Shown here: piece by piece, positions 11,821 through 23,942 of the stretch
Numbering within the stretch: position 1 is the stretch's first letter
Layout of the letters: each line of letters begins with the position of its first letter
Source of the DNA: Tardiphaga sp. vice304
GTDB taxonomy: Bacteria > Pseudomonadota > Alphaproteobacteria > Rhizobiales > Xanthobacteraceae
NCBI RefSeq assembly: GCF_007018905.1
Contig: NZ_CP041402.1
Span: 1 to 64,000 of the forward strand
Direction: 5' to 3'
Length of the DNA: 64,000 bases
Position numbers and translations under genes: made by a program
The notes under the pieces: generated by a model
The model's database searches: none
Seen by the model: the letters and a program-made list of their open reading frames with translations, nothing else
What the model was told of the DNA's origin: nothing

Positions 11821-13881
11821 CTATTCTGCCGGAACGGCGGCAATGGAGGGGATCTCCCGGGCCGTCCAGCCATTCTCGCGATAGGCCTTGATGCAGGCAT
11901 TAATGCCGAACAGGATGATGCTGATCACCACGAAGATGAAGAGCACGCAGAGCCCGGCATCAATGTAGTCGTTCATGAGAACCTGCTTCATCTGCGCCAT
12001 GCTCTTGGCCGGAGCCAGAACCCTGTCCTCTGCGATGGCCTTCGAGAAGCTGTTCGCGTGGGCCATGAAGCTCACCTTCGGATCGCTCGACAGGACCTTT
12101 TCGAAGCCTGCCGTCATGGTGCAGGCGACCAGCCAGACTGCCGGGATGATCGTCACGAAAGCATAGCGCTCACGCTTCATCTTGAAGATGACGACCGTGC
12201 CGAGGACGAGAGCCACGGCGGCCAGCATCTGGTTCGCGATGCCGAACAGCGGCCACAGCGTATTCACGCCGCCGAGCGGATCGGTCACGCCCTGATAGAG
12301 AATGAAGCCCCATGCCGCGACGCACAGCGCCGTGGCCACGATATTCGGGGCCCAGGACGAGGTATTGCGGAAGCTGGGCACGAACACACCGAGCAGATCC
12401 TGCAGCATGAAGCGACCGGCTCTGGTTCCGGCGTCGACCGCCGTCAGGATGAACAGCGCCTCGAACAGGATGGCGAAGTGATACCAGAACGCCATCATCG
12501 CCTTTCCACCGATCGTGTTGGAAAGGATATGCGCCATGCCAACGGCCAGCGTCGGAGCGCCGCCCGCACGCGAAACGATCGAGCTTTCACCGACATCGAT
12601 GGCGGTCTGCGTGATCGTTTCCGCCGAGACCGGGAAGCCCATGGCGGTCACGGCTGCCGATGCACTCTCCGCGGTCGTACCAATGATGGCGGCCGGGCTG
12701 TTCATGGTGAAGTACACACCCGGTTCGATGACGCCGGCTGCAACCAGCGCCATGATGGCGACGAAGGATTCCATCAACATGCCGCCATAGCCGATGAAGC
12801 GGGTATTGGTTTCATTGTCGATCATCTTCGGCGTGGTGCCGGACGAGATTAAAGCATGGAAACCCGAAACCGCGCCGCAAGCGATGGTGATGAAGAGGAA
12901 CGGGAACAGGCTGCCCGCCCACACCGGACCGCTTCCATCGACGAATTTGGTGATGGCGGGAAGCTGCATCTGCGGTGCGATGATGAAGATGCCGAGAGCC
13001 AGGCAGACAATCGTTCCGATCTTCAGGAAGGTCGACAGATAGTCACGCGGGGCGAGCAGCAGCCAGATCGGAAGGATCGAGGCGACGAAGCCGTATCCGA
13101 TGAGAATCCAGCACAATTCGGTACCGGTGAAGGTGAAGAACGGAGCGATGGCCGGGCTTTCGGCAATGGACTGGCCGTAGACGATGGCGAGCATTAGAGC
13201 GATGAAGCCGATGATCGAGACTTCGCCGATGTGGCCGGGACGGATGTAGCGCGTATAGACGCCCATGAAGAGGGCAATCGGGATGGTCGCGGCGACGGTG
13301 AAGGTACCCCACGGGCTGCCGGTGAGCGCCTTGACGACGATCAGCGCCAGAACGGCGAGAATGATCACCATGATCATGAAGGTGCCGAACAGCGCAATCA
13401 CGCCCGGGATCACACCCATTTCACCGCGGATCAACTCGCCGAGCGAGCGGCCGTCGCGGCGCATCGAGATGAACAGCACCATGAAGTCCTGCACCGCGCC
13501 CGCCAGCACGACGCCAGCCAGAATCCACAGCGTTCCGGGCAAATAGCCCATCTGGGCGGCAAGCACCGGGCCGACCAGAGGTCCGGCGCCGGCGATGGCC
13601 GCAAAATGGTGACCGAACAGGACGAATTTGTCGGTCGGCACGTAGTCGAGGCCGTTGTTCAGGCGCACCGCGGGCGTCGCCCGGTTAGGATCGAGCCGCA
13701 TCACCTTCGTGGCGATGAACAGGCTATAATAGCGGTAGGAGACCAGGTAGGTGCAGATCGCCCCGATGACGATCCACAGCGCGTTCACCGGCTCGCCGCG
13801 TTCGATTGAGATGAAGGCGAGACAAACGCCCCCGATAGTGCCGAGGGCGACCCACGGCAGATGTGACTTGATGCCATTCAT
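11821..13881 (-). CDS. cstA: Carbon starvation protein CstA (peptide/pyruvate transporter)
   Basis: This is a polytopic inner-membrane transporter of 686 residues, close to E. coli CstA (about 700). The family takes up peptides (CstA) or pyruvate (BtsT). Signatures include [22 protein letters not shown], a [23 protein letters not shown] block near residue 85, and [21 protein letters not shown]. There are more than fifteen hydrophobic segments. The start at 13881 ([10 protein letters not shown]) has a GGAAA sequence 8-12 bp upstream. An in-frame start at 13947 would add 22 residues unlike the family. Upstream lies a 14-C homopolymer. It forms an operon with ybdD. Confidence 0.95.
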   Translation of the reverse strand: MNGIKSHLPWVALGTIGGVCLAFISIERGEPVNALWIVIGAICTYLVSYRYYSLFIATKVMRLDPNRATPAVRLNNGLDYVPTDKFVLFGHHFAAIAGAGPLVGPVLAAQMGYLPGTLWILAGVVLAGAVQDFMVLFISMRRDGRSLGELIRGEMGVIPGVIALFGTFMIMVIILAVLALIVVKALTGSPWGTFTVAATIPIALFMGVYTRYIRPGHIGEVSIIGFIALMLAIVYGQSIAESPAIAPFFTFTGTELCWILIGYGFVASILPIWLLLAPRDYLSTFLKIGTIVCLALGIFIIAPQMQLPAITKFVDGSGPVWAGSLFPFLFITIACGAVSGFHALISSGTTPKMIDNETNTRFIGYGGMLMESFVAIMALVAAGVIEPGVYFTMNSPAAIIGTTAESASAAVTAMGFPVSAETITQTAIDVGESSIVSRAGGAPTLAVGMAHILSNTIGGKAMMAFWYHFAILFEALFILTAVDAGTRAGRFMLQDLLGVFVPSFRNTSSWAPNIVATALCVAAWGFILYQGVTDPLGGVNTLWPLFGIANQMLAAVALVLGTVVIFKMKRERYAFVTIIPAVWLVACTMTAGFEKVLSSDPKVSFMAHANSFSKAIAEDRVLAPAKSMAQMKQVLMNDYIDAGLCVLFIFVVISIILFGINACIKAYRENGWTAREIPSIAAVPAE

Positions 13882-14307
13882 GTTCGTTATTTCCAAAGAA
13901 AAGAGCAGTCGTGTTCCGGAGGCTCGATCCGTCAGGCCCGGTGGCACTACCTAGCACTCTAGCCGTCAGCATGTCTTGCGGCCCCCCCCCCCCCCGCGCA
14001 GCCAAATTGATGCCACAATTGGTCGAGGCGCCGTTTGCGTGACCTCAAAGTGTGACGGAGCAATGACCGGGGCATCCTGCCGGCCGCTCCGCCGATTCCG
14101 GCCGGCGACGGGCGGCACCCGCCGAGGTCAAGAATCCGCGGCGCCTGCACCACCCCGTGCACTGCAGCTAACCAGGTCGGGGCGGGCGGTCGCCTGCACC
14201 TCGGCGGCATTTCGCAGCGGCATTCGAACAGCCCACCTAAAATCCCCATTGCAAAGTTTCCAGAGCGCGTTTCTAATCGGACTAATTAAAAAGTTCGGGA
14301 GGTCTGC
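13882..14307. other. Divergent intergenic region between cstA and coxS, with a 14-C tract
   Basis: This 426-bp spacer carries the promoters of the divergent cstA and coxS genes. A run of 14 C (13982-13995) lies about 100 bp upstream of the cstA start. The coxS-proximal end is AT-rich (TCTAATCGGACTAATTAAAAAG at 14273-14294) and is the likely promoter zone. I see no gene in the remaining GC-rich stretch. Confidence 0.6.
13982..13995. repeat. Poly-C tract of 14 bases
   Basis: There are fourteen consecutive C residues in the leader of cstA, flanked by TTGCGG and GCGCAG. Runs this long are prone to slippage in the cell and to miscalling during sequencing. Confidence 0.95.
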
Positions 14308-14793
14308 GTGTCCATCATCAAATTGACGGTCAACGGCAAGTCTGTATCTGTCGATGTCGAAGACAGAACTCTTTTAGTCCACCTGCTGCGCGAAAACCTG
14401 AACCTCACCGGCACCCATGTCGGCTGTGATACCAGCCAGTGCGGCGCCTGCATCGTACATATCGATGGTCGCCCGGTGAAATCATGCACCGTTCTGGTGG
14501 GCCAGGCGAATGGCGCCAATGTCACCACCATCGAAGGCATTTCGCGGGGCGACGAGTTGCACCCGATGCAGGCCGCGTTCCGCGACAATCACGGCCTGCA
14601 ATGCGGCTTCTGCACCCCGGGCATGATCATGGCCTCGATCGACATCGTGAACCGGCATGGCGGCGAGCTCGACGAGCACACCGTGCGGCAAGAGCTCGAA
14701 GGCAATATCTGCCGCTGCACCGGCTATCATAACATCGTCAAATCGGTGCTCGACGCGGCCACGCGGATGAAAGTGTCCGTCGCAGCGGAGTGA
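14308..14793 (+). CDS. coxS: [2Fe-2S] small subunit of a xanthine dehydrogenase/CO dehydrogenase-family enzyme (CoxS-like)
   Basis: This is the 161-residue iron-sulfur subunit of a molybdenum hydroxylase. The plant-type ferredoxin cluster is seen in [21 protein letters not shown], and the second helical-domain cluster in [11 protein letters not shown] and [11 protein letters not shown]. The start is GTG, chosen because GGGAGG precedes it by 5 bp and the protein begins at the conserved [10 protein letters not shown]. It is the first gene of a coxS-coxL-coxM operon, and electrons pass from the molybdenum site through this subunit to FAD. Confidence 0.93.
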   Translation: MSIIKLTVNGKSVSVDVEDRTLLVHLLRENLNLTGTHVGCDTSQCGACIVHIDGRPVKSCTVLVGQANGANVTTIEGISRGDELHPMQAAFRDNHGLQCGFCTPGMIMASIDIVNRHGGELDEHTVRQELEGNICRCTGYHNIVKSVLDAATRMKVSVAAE

Positions 14794-14879
14794 CCTGCGA
14801 CGCTGATCTGGTTTGCTGAAACAACAAGCGGCCGCAGCGGCGCTTCGCGCCGACCATGCGGCCCGGCAGGGAGACGATC

Positions 14880-17234
<2,355 letters not shown>

Positions 17235-17245
17235 GGAGCATAGTC

Positions 17246-18046
17246 ATGTACGAAACGACATACCATCGCCCGTCCAGCATCGATGAAGCAGCGGCGCTGT
17301 TTGCCAAAGGCGGTGACGCCAAATATCTCGCCGGCGGCCACACGCTGATCCCGGTGATGAAGCAGCGGCTGGCGGCACCCTCCGACGTCATCGACCTCGG
17401 CCGAATCAAGGATCTGGTCGGCATCGAAGCGACCGCCGACGCGCTGATCATCAAGGCAGCTACGACCTATTTCGACATCACGCAGAGCAGCGCGGCCAAG
17501 AAAGCGATCCCCGCGATCGTTCATCTGACGTCGGTGCTCGGCGATCCCCAGGTGCGCTATCGCGGCACGATCGGCGGCTCGATCGCCAACAACGATCCCG
17601 CCGCGGACTATCCCGCCGCGGTGCTGGCGCTGGGCGCCACGGTGATGACCAACAAGCGGCTGATCCCGGCCGATGAATTCTTCCAGGGCCTGTTCTCGAC
17701 GGCGCTCGCCGAGGACGAGATCATCACCGCGGTGTCGTTCCCGATTCCCGCCAAAGCCGCCTATGCCAAGATGCGCCACCCCGCCTCGCGCTTCGCGCTG
17801 ACCGGCGTGTTCGTGGCGCAGACGAAGGCCGGCGAGGTCCGCGTCGCTGCCACCGGCGCGTCACAGAGCGGCGTGACGCGGGTGCCGGCCATCGAGGCCG
17901 CGCTGAAGTCGAACTGGTCGGCAGCCGCCCTCGACAATGTCACCGTCTCCGCCGACGGGCTGATGGCGGATATCCACGGCTCCTCGGACTACCGAGCCAA
18001 TCTAATCAAGGTGATGGCGCAGCGCGCCGTGACCGAAGCGGGTTGA
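17246..18046 (+). CDS. coxM: FAD-binding medium subunit (CoxM-like)
   Basis: This is the 266-residue FAD subunit that completes the molybdenum hydroxylase. The N-terminal FAD-binding motif is seen as KYLAGGHTLIPVMKQRLA (about residues 28-45) and the second as IGGSIANNDPAADYPAAVLAL (about 110-130). The C-terminal CO dehydrogenase flavoprotein domain follows. It starts 11 bp after coxL with GGGAGCATAGTC before the ATG, so it belongs to the same transcript. No CoxD, CoxE or MobA-like maturation genes are adjacent. Confidence 0.93.
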   Translation: MYETTYHRPSSIDEAAALFAKGGDAKYLAGGHTLIPVMKQRLAAPSDVIDLGRIKDLVGIEATADALIIKAATTYFDITQSSAAKKAIPAIVHLTSVLGDPQVRYRGTIGGSIANNDPAADYPAAVLALGATVMTNKRLIPADEFFQGLFSTALAEDEIITAVSFPIPAKAAYAKMRHPASRFALTGVFVAQTKAGEVRVAATGASQSGVTRVPAIEAALKSNWSAAALDNVTVSADGLMADIHGSSDYRANLIKVMAQRAVTEAG

Positions 18047-18093
18047 CGGCTCTGCAAGTGAGATAGCAGCGGCAGGGCACGCCCCTCTCCACA

Positions 18094-18119
18094 GTCGTCC
18101 CCGCGAAAGCGGGGACGAC
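18094..18119. repeat. Perfect GC hairpin with GAAA loop (possible operon terminator)
   Basis: GTCGTCCCCGC-GAAA-GCGGGGACGAC is an 11-bp perfect stem with a tetraloop, 48 bp after coxM. It has no T-tract. The sequence resembles a repeat that is very common in Bradyrhizobium spacers and may also stabilise or end the cox transcript. Confidence 0.6.
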
Positions 18120-18255
18120 ACGGAATTTGTGACGACGACAGAGCATCTCGCATAGCCGCATGCGCGAAGGCAGCCTTGCACGGACGGACGTCAACATAGA
18201 GAGTTTCCCCAAGAACAATCGTCGCCCAAGCGACGCGCCATGATGGGAAACGCAC

Positions 18256-19371
18256 GTGCAGGACACCGCCACCGCCCAGCCGACATCCGCCAGCCAGCCG
18301 CGCCGAAGCGGTCCGCTCAGCGGAATGCGGATCGTCGAATTCGCCGGCATCGGCCCCGGCCCCTTCGCGGCCATGCTGCTCGCCGACATGGGAGCCGAAA
18401 TCATCACGCTGGTGCGGCCCGGCCAGAAGCCCAGGGGCGCCTCGTCACGCGGCCGCACCCTTGTCGCCGTAGACCTCAAGGACAAGGACACCGTCGCGCA
18501 GGTGTTGGCGCTGCTCGACGGCGCCGACGCGCTAGTCGAGGGGTTCCGGCCCGGCGTGATGGAGCGGCTCGGGCTCGGCCCGGACATCGTGCAGGCCCGC
18601 AACCGGAAGCTGGTCTATGGCCGCATGACCGGCTGGGGCCAGGATGGGCCGCTGGCGCAGGCGGCCGGCCACGACATCAACTACATATCGATCACCGGCG
18701 CGCTGGCCGCGATCGGCGGCAAGGACAAGCCCGTGCCGCCGCTGAACCTCGTCGGCGATTTCGGCGGCGGCGCACTGTATCTGGTAGTCGGCCTGCTCGC
18801 CGCCCTGCTGGAGGCCGGCCGCTCCGGCCAAGGCCAGGTGGTCGATGCCGCGATGTGCGACGGCGCGGCGTCGCTGATGACGATGTTCTTCGACATGAGC
18901 GCGGCCGGGCGCTGGAAGGAAGGCCGGGAAGCCAACATGCTGGACGGCGGCGCGCATTTCTATGGCGTCTACGAATGCACCTGCGGCAACTTCATCTCGA
19001 TCGGCTCGATCGAACCGCAATTCTACGCCCAACTCCGCGCATTGGCCGGCCTCGACGAGGCCTGCTTCGACAATCACATGGATGCCGCGAACTGGGCCGC
19101 GATGAAGGAAAAACTCGTCGCGGTGTTCAAGACGAAGAGTCGCGACGAATGGTCTGCAATCATGGAAGGCACCGACGTCTGCTTCGCGCCGGTGCTGACG
19201 ATGTCCGAGGCGACAAAACATCCGCATATGGTCGCGCGCGACGTGTTCATCCAGCATGACGGCCACACCCAGCCCGCGCCCGCCCCGCGTTTTTCGCGCA
19301 CGCCGTCGAGCGTAAGGCCGCCGGAAGCGAAGGAGTTGACGGACGTGGTGAAGGGGTGGGGCGCCCCGTAG
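18256..19371 (+). CDS. CaiB/BaiF-family CoA-transferase (alpha-methylacyl-CoA racemase-like)
   Basis: This is a 371-residue class III CoA-transferase family member. The N-terminal GMRIVEFAGIGPGPFAAMLL and DMGAEIITLVRP are typical. ALVEGFRPGVMERLGLG and LVYGRMTGWGQDGPLAQAAG carry the CoA-binding region, with the conserved aspartate-containing GHDINYISITGAL segment. These motifs fit the alpha-methylacyl-CoA racemase branch better than carnitine or oxalate CoA-transferases. The start is GTG with GGGAAA upstream. It lies 210 bp after coxM on the same strand, and whether it shares substrate or transcript with the cox genes is unknown. Confidence 0.88.
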   Translation: MQDTATAQPTSASQPRRSGPLSGMRIVEFAGIGPGPFAAMLLADMGAEIITLVRPGQKPRGASSRGRTLVAVDLKDKDTVAQVLALLDGADALVEGFRPGVMERLGLGPDIVQARNRKLVYGRMTGWGQDGPLAQAAGHDINYISITGALAAIGGKDKPVPPLNLVGDFGGGALYLVVGLLAALLEAGRSGQGQVVDAAMCDGAASLMTMFFDMSAAGRWKEGREANMLDGGAHFYGVYECTCGNFISIGSIEPQFYAQLRALAGLDEACFDNHMDAANWAAMKEKLVAVFKTKSRDEWSAIMEGTDVCFAPVLTMSEATKHPHMVARDVFIQHDGHTQPAPAPRFSRTPSSVRPPEAKELTDVVKGWGAP

Positions 19372-19388
19372 ATACCCCGCACGCTATA

Positions 19389-19491
19389 GTCCCCTCCCCC
19401 TTGCGGGGAGGGTTAGGGTGGGGGTAGCCGCAGGCGCCGTCGCTTGTGGCACCCCTACCCCCGACCCCTCCCCGCAAGGGGGGAGGGGAGC
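19389..19491. repeat. C-family palindromic repeat, copy 3
   Basis: AGTCCCCTCCCCCTTGCGGGGAGGG and CCCTCCCCGCAAGGGGGGAGGGGAG are near-perfect inverted arms around GCCGCAGGCGCCGTCGCTTGTGGC. It lies between the convergent CaiB-type gene and hppD and could act as a two-way terminator. Confidence 0.88.
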
Positions 19492-19517
19492 TACAGCGTC
19501 CGCCGCACTTTGCGATA

Positions 19518-20636
19518 TTACGCCGCGCCCTTCATGTGCAGCACGCCGCGGCGAATCTGGTCCTCCTCGATCGACTCGAACAGCGCCTTGAAGTTGCCTT
19601 CGCCAAAACCGTCATCCCCCTTGCGCTGGATGAACTCGAAGAAGATCGGCCCGATCGCATTGGCCGAGAACAACTGCAACAACACCTTGGTCTCGCCGCC
19701 TTCGACGACGCCCTCTCCGTCGATCAGGATGCCATTCTTCTGCAGCCGCGCCACGTCCTCGCCATGCTTCGGAAGCCGCGCGTCGATTTTCGCGAAATAG
19801 GTTTCCGGGGGCGGCGGCATGAACGGCAGGCCGTCGGCGCGCAGTTTTTCGATGGTGCGATAGATGTCCTTCACGCCGCAGGCGATGTGCTGGATGCCTT
19901 CGCCGCGATAGATGGTGAGATATTCCTCGATCTGCCCGGCGTCGCCGGCGTCCTCGTTGATCGGAATCCGGATCTTGCCATCCGGGCTGGTCAGCGCGCG
20001 CGAGAACAGGCCGGAGGCGCGGCCCTCGATGTCGAAGAAACGGATCTGGCGGAAGTTGAACAGTCTTTCATAGAAGCCGGTCCAGACATCCATCCGGCCG
20101 CGATGAACATTGTGGGTGAGGTGATCTAGATAGAACAGCCCGGCGCCCTCGGGCCGCGGGTTTTTCTCGCCCAGCCACTCGAATTCGGCATCGAACGCCG
20201 AGCCCTTGGCGCCGTAGCGATCGACGAAATACAGCAGGCTGCCGCCGATCCCCTTGATCGTCGGCACGTCGAGCGTTTTTTGCGCCGACGTCACATCGGC
20301 AGGTTCGGCGCCGAGCGAGAGCGCGCGCGCGTAAGCAAGCTTCGCATCGACGACGCGGAAGACCATCGACGGCGCGCACGGGCCATGCGCCGCCACGAAA
20401 TCGAAGCCATGGGTGCCGGGCGCCTCGTTGACGAGATAGTTGATGTCGCCCTGGCGATACAGCGTGATGTTCTTCGTCTTGTGGCGCGCGACCGGCGTGT
20501 AGCCCATCAACTTGAACAGCGCATGCAATTCCGCCGGATTCGGGTGGGCGTATTCGACGAACTCGAAACCGTCGGTGCCCATCGGGTTGTCGGCGGTGAT
20601 TTTCGCCGGCGGCGCGTCGTGCGGAAACGGACCCAT
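19518..20636 (-). CDS. hppD: 4-hydroxyphenylpyruvate dioxygenase
   Basis: This non-heme Fe(II) enzyme converts 4-hydroxyphenylpyruvate to homogentisate in tyrosine catabolism. The 372-residue protein has the vicinal-oxygen-chelate fold with likely iron ligands in LDHLTHNVHRG, GIQHIACGVKD and the C-terminal FFEFIQRKGDDGFGEGNFK, where the last ligand is a glutamate in FFEF. The start MGPFPHDAPP has GGGAGAGCAGC before it. It is divergent from an Lrp/AsnC regulator across 124 bp, and hmgA for the next step is encoded nearby on the same strand. No maleylacetoacetate isomerase or fumarylacetoacetase is seen close to hmgA. Confidence 0.96.
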   Translation of the reverse strand: MGPFPHDAPPAKITADNPMGTDGFEFVEYAHPNPAELHALFKLMGYTPVARHKTKNITLYRQGDINYLVNEAPGTHGFDFVAAHGPCAPSMVFRVVDAKLAYARALSLGAEPADVTSAQKTLDVPTIKGIGGSLLYFVDRYGAKGSAFDAEFEWLGEKNPRPEGAGLFYLDHLTHNVHRGRMDVWTGFYERLFNFRQIRFFDIEGRASGLFSRALTSPDGKIRIPINEDAGDAGQIEEYLTIYRGEGIQHIACGVKDIYRTIEKLRADGLPFMPPPPETYFAKIDARLPKHGEDVARLQKNGILIDGEGVVEGGETKVLLQLFSANAIGPIFFEFIQRKGDDGFGEGNFKALFESIEEDQIRRGVLHMKGAA

Positions 20637-20692
20637 GCTGCTCTCCCATGAAGGTTCTGTTGCAGGGAGTGTCGGTCATTGCGGGCGCAAGG

Positions 20693-20743
20693 TGCATGCA
20701 AAGCCCGCCGGATTATGCAATATTTGTGCACGCTTTATGCATG
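20693..20743. promoter_or_regulatory. TGCA-rich dyad cluster between hppD and the Lrp-type gene
   Basis: The shared promoter region carries TGCATGCA (20693-20700), TGCAATATTTGTGCA (20716-20730) and ATGCAT (20738-20743). TGCA half-sites spaced about 11 bp apart around an AT-rich centre are what an Lrp/AsnC-type regulator would be expected to bind. The assignment is inference from position and symmetry. Confidence 0.5.
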
Positions 20744-20760
20744 AATGAGGGTTTCGGCGC

Positions 20761-21231
20761 ATGATCCCGGTAGACGCTTTCGACCTCAGTATCCTCGCCG
20801 CGCTGCAGGACGACGGCCGTCTGACCAACCAGCAGCTCGCCGACGCCGCCGGCCTCTCCGCCTCGCAATGTTCGCGGCGGCGGATGCGGCTTGAGGAGAC
20901 GGTGATCTCCGGCTACCACGCCGATCTGTCCGCCGAGGCGCTCGGCTTCGGCGTGATCGCCTTTATCCAGGTTACGCTGGCGGCGCATTCGCCGGACAAT
21001 GCCCGCAAGTTTCGCGCGCTGGTCGCGCGGGTCGACGAGATCCAGGAGGCCTATTCGCTGACCGGCGACGCCGACTACGTGCTGAAAGCGGTGCTGCGCG
21101 ATCTCAAGGGCCTGTCGGAGCTCGTCAACCAAGTGTTGATGCCGCATCCGAGTGTGGCGCATGTACGGTCGTCGATCGTGCTCGACCGACTGAAGGAGAC
21201 GACCAGGCTGCCGCTGAAGGCGGCACGGTAG
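20761..21231 (+). CDS. Lrp/AsnC-family transcriptional regulator
   Basis: This is a 156-residue feast/famine regulator. The N-terminal helix-turn-helix spans about residues 5-55 (LDDGRLTNQQLADAAGLSAS-type segment, then RRRMRLEE). The C-terminal alpha/beta ligand-binding (RAM) domain includes GVIAFIQVTLAAHS and AYSLTGDADYVLKAV. Its divergent position next to hppD suggests it senses an aromatic amino acid or derivative and controls tyrosine/homogentisate genes, which is inference. GAGGG lies 9 bp before the ATG. Confidence 0.93.
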   Translation: MIPVDAFDLSILAALQDDGRLTNQQLADAAGLSASQCSRRRMRLEETVISGYHADLSAEALGFGVIAFIQVTLAAHSPDNARKFRALVARVDEIQEAYSLTGDADYVLKAVLRDLKGLSELVNQVLMPHPSVAHVRSSIVLDRLKETTRLPLKAAR

Positions 21232-21241
21232 CATTACTCGC

Positions 21242-21358
21242 GGTCATTCCGGAGGGCGCGCGCAGCGACAGCTGCGAGCGAACCCGGAATCCCCAGATGG
21301 ATGAATATTTCGAGGTTCCGGGTTCGCTCGCGCAACGCGCTCGCGCCCCGGAATGACA
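21242..21358. repeat. B-family palindromic repeat, full copy
   Basis: GGTCATTCCGGAGGGCGCGCGCAGCG...GAGCGAACCCGGAAT is followed by the inverted GGTTCCGGGTTCGCTCGCGCAACGCGCTCGCGCCCCGGAATGAC. It lies between the convergent Lrp-type gene and hmgA, ending 2 bp from the hmgA stop. Confidence 0.85.
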
Positions 21359-21360
21359 CC

Positions 21361-22707
21361 TCACCGCTTGTTCGGATCGAACCGCTTCTCCAGCCCCTTC
21401 CAGCAATCCGCGTAGTCGCTCTGCAGCGTTGCTGAGTTTGCCGCATGCGCCGTGACGCGCTGCGGATATCGGGTCTCGAACATGAAGGCCATCGTGCCGG
21501 TCAGCTTGACCGGTTTCAGCTCGCCGTTGCTGGCATGATCGAACGCCTCGCGGTCGGGGCCATGCGGCAGCATCATGTTGTGCAGGCTGATGCCACCCGG
21601 CGTGAAGCCCTGCGGCTTGGCGTCGTAGACGCCGTAGACCAGCCCCATGAATTCCGACATGATGTTCATGTGATACCACGGCGGCCGAAACGTATTCTCC
21701 GCCACCGCCCAGCGCTCGGGAAAGATCACGAAATCGATATTCGCCGTGCCGGGGGTTTCCGACGGCGAGGTCAGCACCGTGAAGATCGACGGATCTGGAT
21801 GGTCGAAGCCGATCGCGCCGACCGGAGAGAAGGTGCGCAGATCGTATTTGTACGGCGCGTAATTGCCGTGCCATGCCACAACGTCAATCGGCGAATGCGG
21901 CAGCGTCGTCTTGAATAGCGCGCCGCCCCATTTCACATAAAGCTCGGTCGGCGTATCCCTGTCCTCATAGGCCGCCACCGGCGTCAGAAAGTCGCGCGCA
22001 TTCGCCAGGCAGTTGGCGCCGATCGGGCCGCGCTCCGGCAGCGTGAAGGCGCCGCCGTAGTTCTCGCAGAGATAGCCACGCGCCGGGCCATTGGTCAGTT
22101 CGACGCGAAACTTGACGCCGCGCGGGATCACCACGATCTCGGCCGGCTCCGCGTCGATCACGCCGAATTCGGTGACGAAGCGCAACGCCCCCTGCTGCGG
22201 CACGAACATCATCTCGCCGTCGGCATTATAGAAGTGCTGATCGACCATCGATTGCGTGATCAGATAGACATGCGCTGCCATGCCGGCCTGCGTCCCGGCA
22301 TCGCCCGCGGTGGTCATGGTCTGCACGCCCTGCAGGAAGGTCATGTCCTCCTTCGGGATCGGCGCGGGGTCCCAGCGCAACTGTTCGATGCTGATTTCCT
22401 GCTCATGACACGGCGCCGTGCGCCACAACCCGGCGTCGATTTTGGCAAAGCGCCCAGAGTGTTTCACCGACGGGCGAATGCGGTACAACCAGGAGCGCTC
22501 GTTGCTGCCGCGCGGCGCGGTGAAGGGCGAGCCGGACAATTGCTCGGCGTAGAGGCCGTAGGCCGGGCGCTGCGGCGAGTTGCGTCCCACCGGCAGCGCG
22601 CCGGGCAGCGCCTCGGTTTCGAACGCATTTCCGAAGCCGGACATGTAGCCCGGTGTCACGCCGGTCACGCTGCGACCGATCAGATCGGCTGAGGTCTTGA
22701 TGTTCAT
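21361..22707 (-). CDS. hmgA: Homogentisate 1,2-dioxygenase
   Basis: This Fe(II) enzyme opens the ring of homogentisate to maleylacetoacetate. The 448-residue protein starts [20 protein letters not shown], followed by [19 protein letters not shown], which is the standard HGD N terminus. The C-terminal cupin region has [29 protein letters not shown] and [20 protein letters not shown], which supply the metal and substrate ligands. The start at 22707 is chosen because AAGGAGGATGAC precedes it; an ATG 24 bp upstream has no such site. It lies downstream of the MBL-fold and monooxygenase genes on the same strand. Confidence 0.97.
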   Translation of the reverse strand: MNIKTSADLIGRSVTGVTPGYMSGFGNAFETEALPGALPVGRNSPQRPAYGLYAEQLSGSPFTAPRGSNERSWLYRIRPSVKHSGRFAKIDAGLWRTAPCHEQEISIEQLRWDPAPIPKEDMTFLQGVQTMTTAGDAGTQAGMAAHVYLITQSMVDQHFYNADGEMMFVPQQGALRFVTEFGVIDAEPAEIVVIPRGVKFRVELTNGPARGYLCENYGGAFTLPERGPIGANCLANARDFLTPVAAYEDRDTPTELYVKWGGALFKTTLPHSPIDVVAWHGNYAPYKYDLRTFSPVGAIGFDHPDPSIFTVLTSPSETPGTANIDFVIFPERWAVAENTFRPPWYHMNIMSEFMGLVYGVYDAKPQGFTPGGISLHNMMLPHGPDREAFDHASNGELKPVKLTGTMAFMFETRYPQRVTAHAANSATLQSDYADCWKGLEKRFDPNKR

Positions 22708-22725
22708 GTCATCCTCCTTGGCAAC

Positions 22726-22813
22726 CGTCATTGCGAGGAGCCCTTGCGACGAAGCAATCCAGTCTTTGCTTGTGGCCCTCTGGATTGCCGTCGCTTCGCT
22801 CCTCGCAATGACG
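22726..22813. repeat. A-family palindromic repeat
   Basis: CCGTCATTGCGAGGAGCCCTTGCGACGAAGCAATCCAG pairs with CTGGATTGCCGTCGCTTCGCTCCTCGCAATGACGG. It is inserted directly upstream of the hmgA ribosome binding site, between hmgA and the MBL-fold gene. Confidence 0.9.
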
Positions 22814-22834
22814 GCGAAAACCGTTAGAATTGTT

Positions 22835-23785
22835 TCATCCTTGTAGCGCGGCCCACATCTCGCGGTCGCGTTTGTCGGTCCAGATCACCGGATCGTCAAT
22901 GCCCGAGGCCTCGTCGAACGCGCGCGAGACGTTGAACGGCAGGCAATGCTCATAGATTGCAAAGCTGGAGAATTTTGGATCCATCACCTCGCGGCACGCC
23001 GCCATGGTCTCCTTCAGCGAACGGCCTTTGGCCACCGAGAGTTCCGCCGCGCCGTACAGCGTGCTGACGAAATCGCGCGTCATGGCGATCGCCTCGCGGG
23101 TGGTGGCCGTGCCCTTCAGCGCGTCGCCGCGGCCCGGCGCAATGGCTTTGGGGTTGAATTCGAGGATCTCGTTGAGCGTCGCCGGCCATTCGCGCAAATA
23201 CGCATCGCCGCAATAGCACGCCGAATGATACTCGATCAGGTCGCCGGAGAACATCACCTCGGCATCCGGCACCCAGGCGACGATATCGCCCGACGTATGG
23301 CCGGCGCCGAGTTGCATCAGCCGGACCTCGCGCTTGCCGAGGAAGAGCGACATCTCGCCCTCGAAGGTGAGCGTCGGCCAGGTCAGGCCGGGGATGCTCT
23401 CGGAGCCCTGAAACAGACGCGGGAAGCGGCCGAATTCGGAAACCCAGTCCTGCTGCCCGCGCTCCGCCACCAGCCGGCGCGTCTCGGTGGACGCCACCAC
23501 CGCTTCCGCCTGGAACGCCGACGCGCCGAGCACGCGCACGGCGTGATAATGCGACAGCACGACATATTTGATCGGCTTGTCGGTGACGGTGCGGACGCGC
23601 TCGATCACCTTGTTCGCCAGCGCCGGCGTCGCCTGCGCGTCGAATACGATGCAGCCGTCGTCGCCGACGATCACCGCCGAGTTCGGATCGCCTTCGGCGG
23701 TGAAGGCGTAGAGGTCGGGGCCGATCTCGGAGAAGGTGATCTTCTTCTCCGCCATGTCGGTGGTCGATGCGAAGCCTTTGGTCAT
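22835..23785 (-). CDS. MBL-fold metallo-hydrolase-like protein with altered metal motif
   Basis: This 316-residue protein has the metallo-beta-lactamase fold. Metal-site elements are partly kept: GHTSGD (H163), FSGDL (D182) and a late histidine region. The signature HxHxDH is replaced by HYHAVR (79-84), so the second metal site should be incomplete. The start [10 protein letters not shown] follows AAGGGACTGACTGA. An internal ATG ([12 protein letters not shown]) is possible. It lies between hmgA and the flavin monooxygenase-DUF2783 pair on the same strand, so a role in aromatic-ring metabolism is plausible, perhaps on a thioester or lactone intermediate, but this is inference. Confidence 0.85.
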   Translation of the reverse strand: MTKGFASTTDMAEKKITFSEIGPDLYAFTAEGDPNSAVIVGDDGCIVFDAQATPALANKVIERVRTVTDKPIKYVVLSHYHAVRVLGASAFQAEAVVASTETRRLVAERGQQDWVSEFGRFPRLFQGSESIPGLTWPTLTFEGEMSLFLGKREVRLMQLGAGHTSGDIVAWVPDAEVMFSGDLIEYHSACYCGDAYLREWPATLNEILEFNPKAIAPGRGDALKGTATTREAIAMTRDFVSTLYGAAELSVAKGRSLKETMAACREVMDPKFSSFAIYEHCLPFNVSRAFDEASGIDDPVIWTDKRDREMWAALQG

Positions 23786-23820
23786 TCAGTCAGTCCCTTG
23801 TTTGTCTCAGACTTCAAAGC

Positions 23821-23942
23821 CGTCATTGCGAGGTCAGGGAAAGCCGTTCAGCTTTCCCCTTAGCGAAGCGACGCGGCAATCCAGAGCCACAAGCTCGGCA
23901 AGTACTGGATTGCTTCGTCGCAAGGGCTCCTCGAAATGACGG
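23821..23942. repeat. A-family palindromic repeat with internal insertion
   Basis: CGTCATTGCGAGG...GCGACGCGGCAATCCAG pairs with CTGGATTGCTTCGTCGCAAGGGCTCCTCGAAATGACGG. An extra small hairpin (AAAGCCGTTCAGCTTT) sits in the left arm. It lies head-to-tail with a B-family half copy. Confidence 0.85.
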
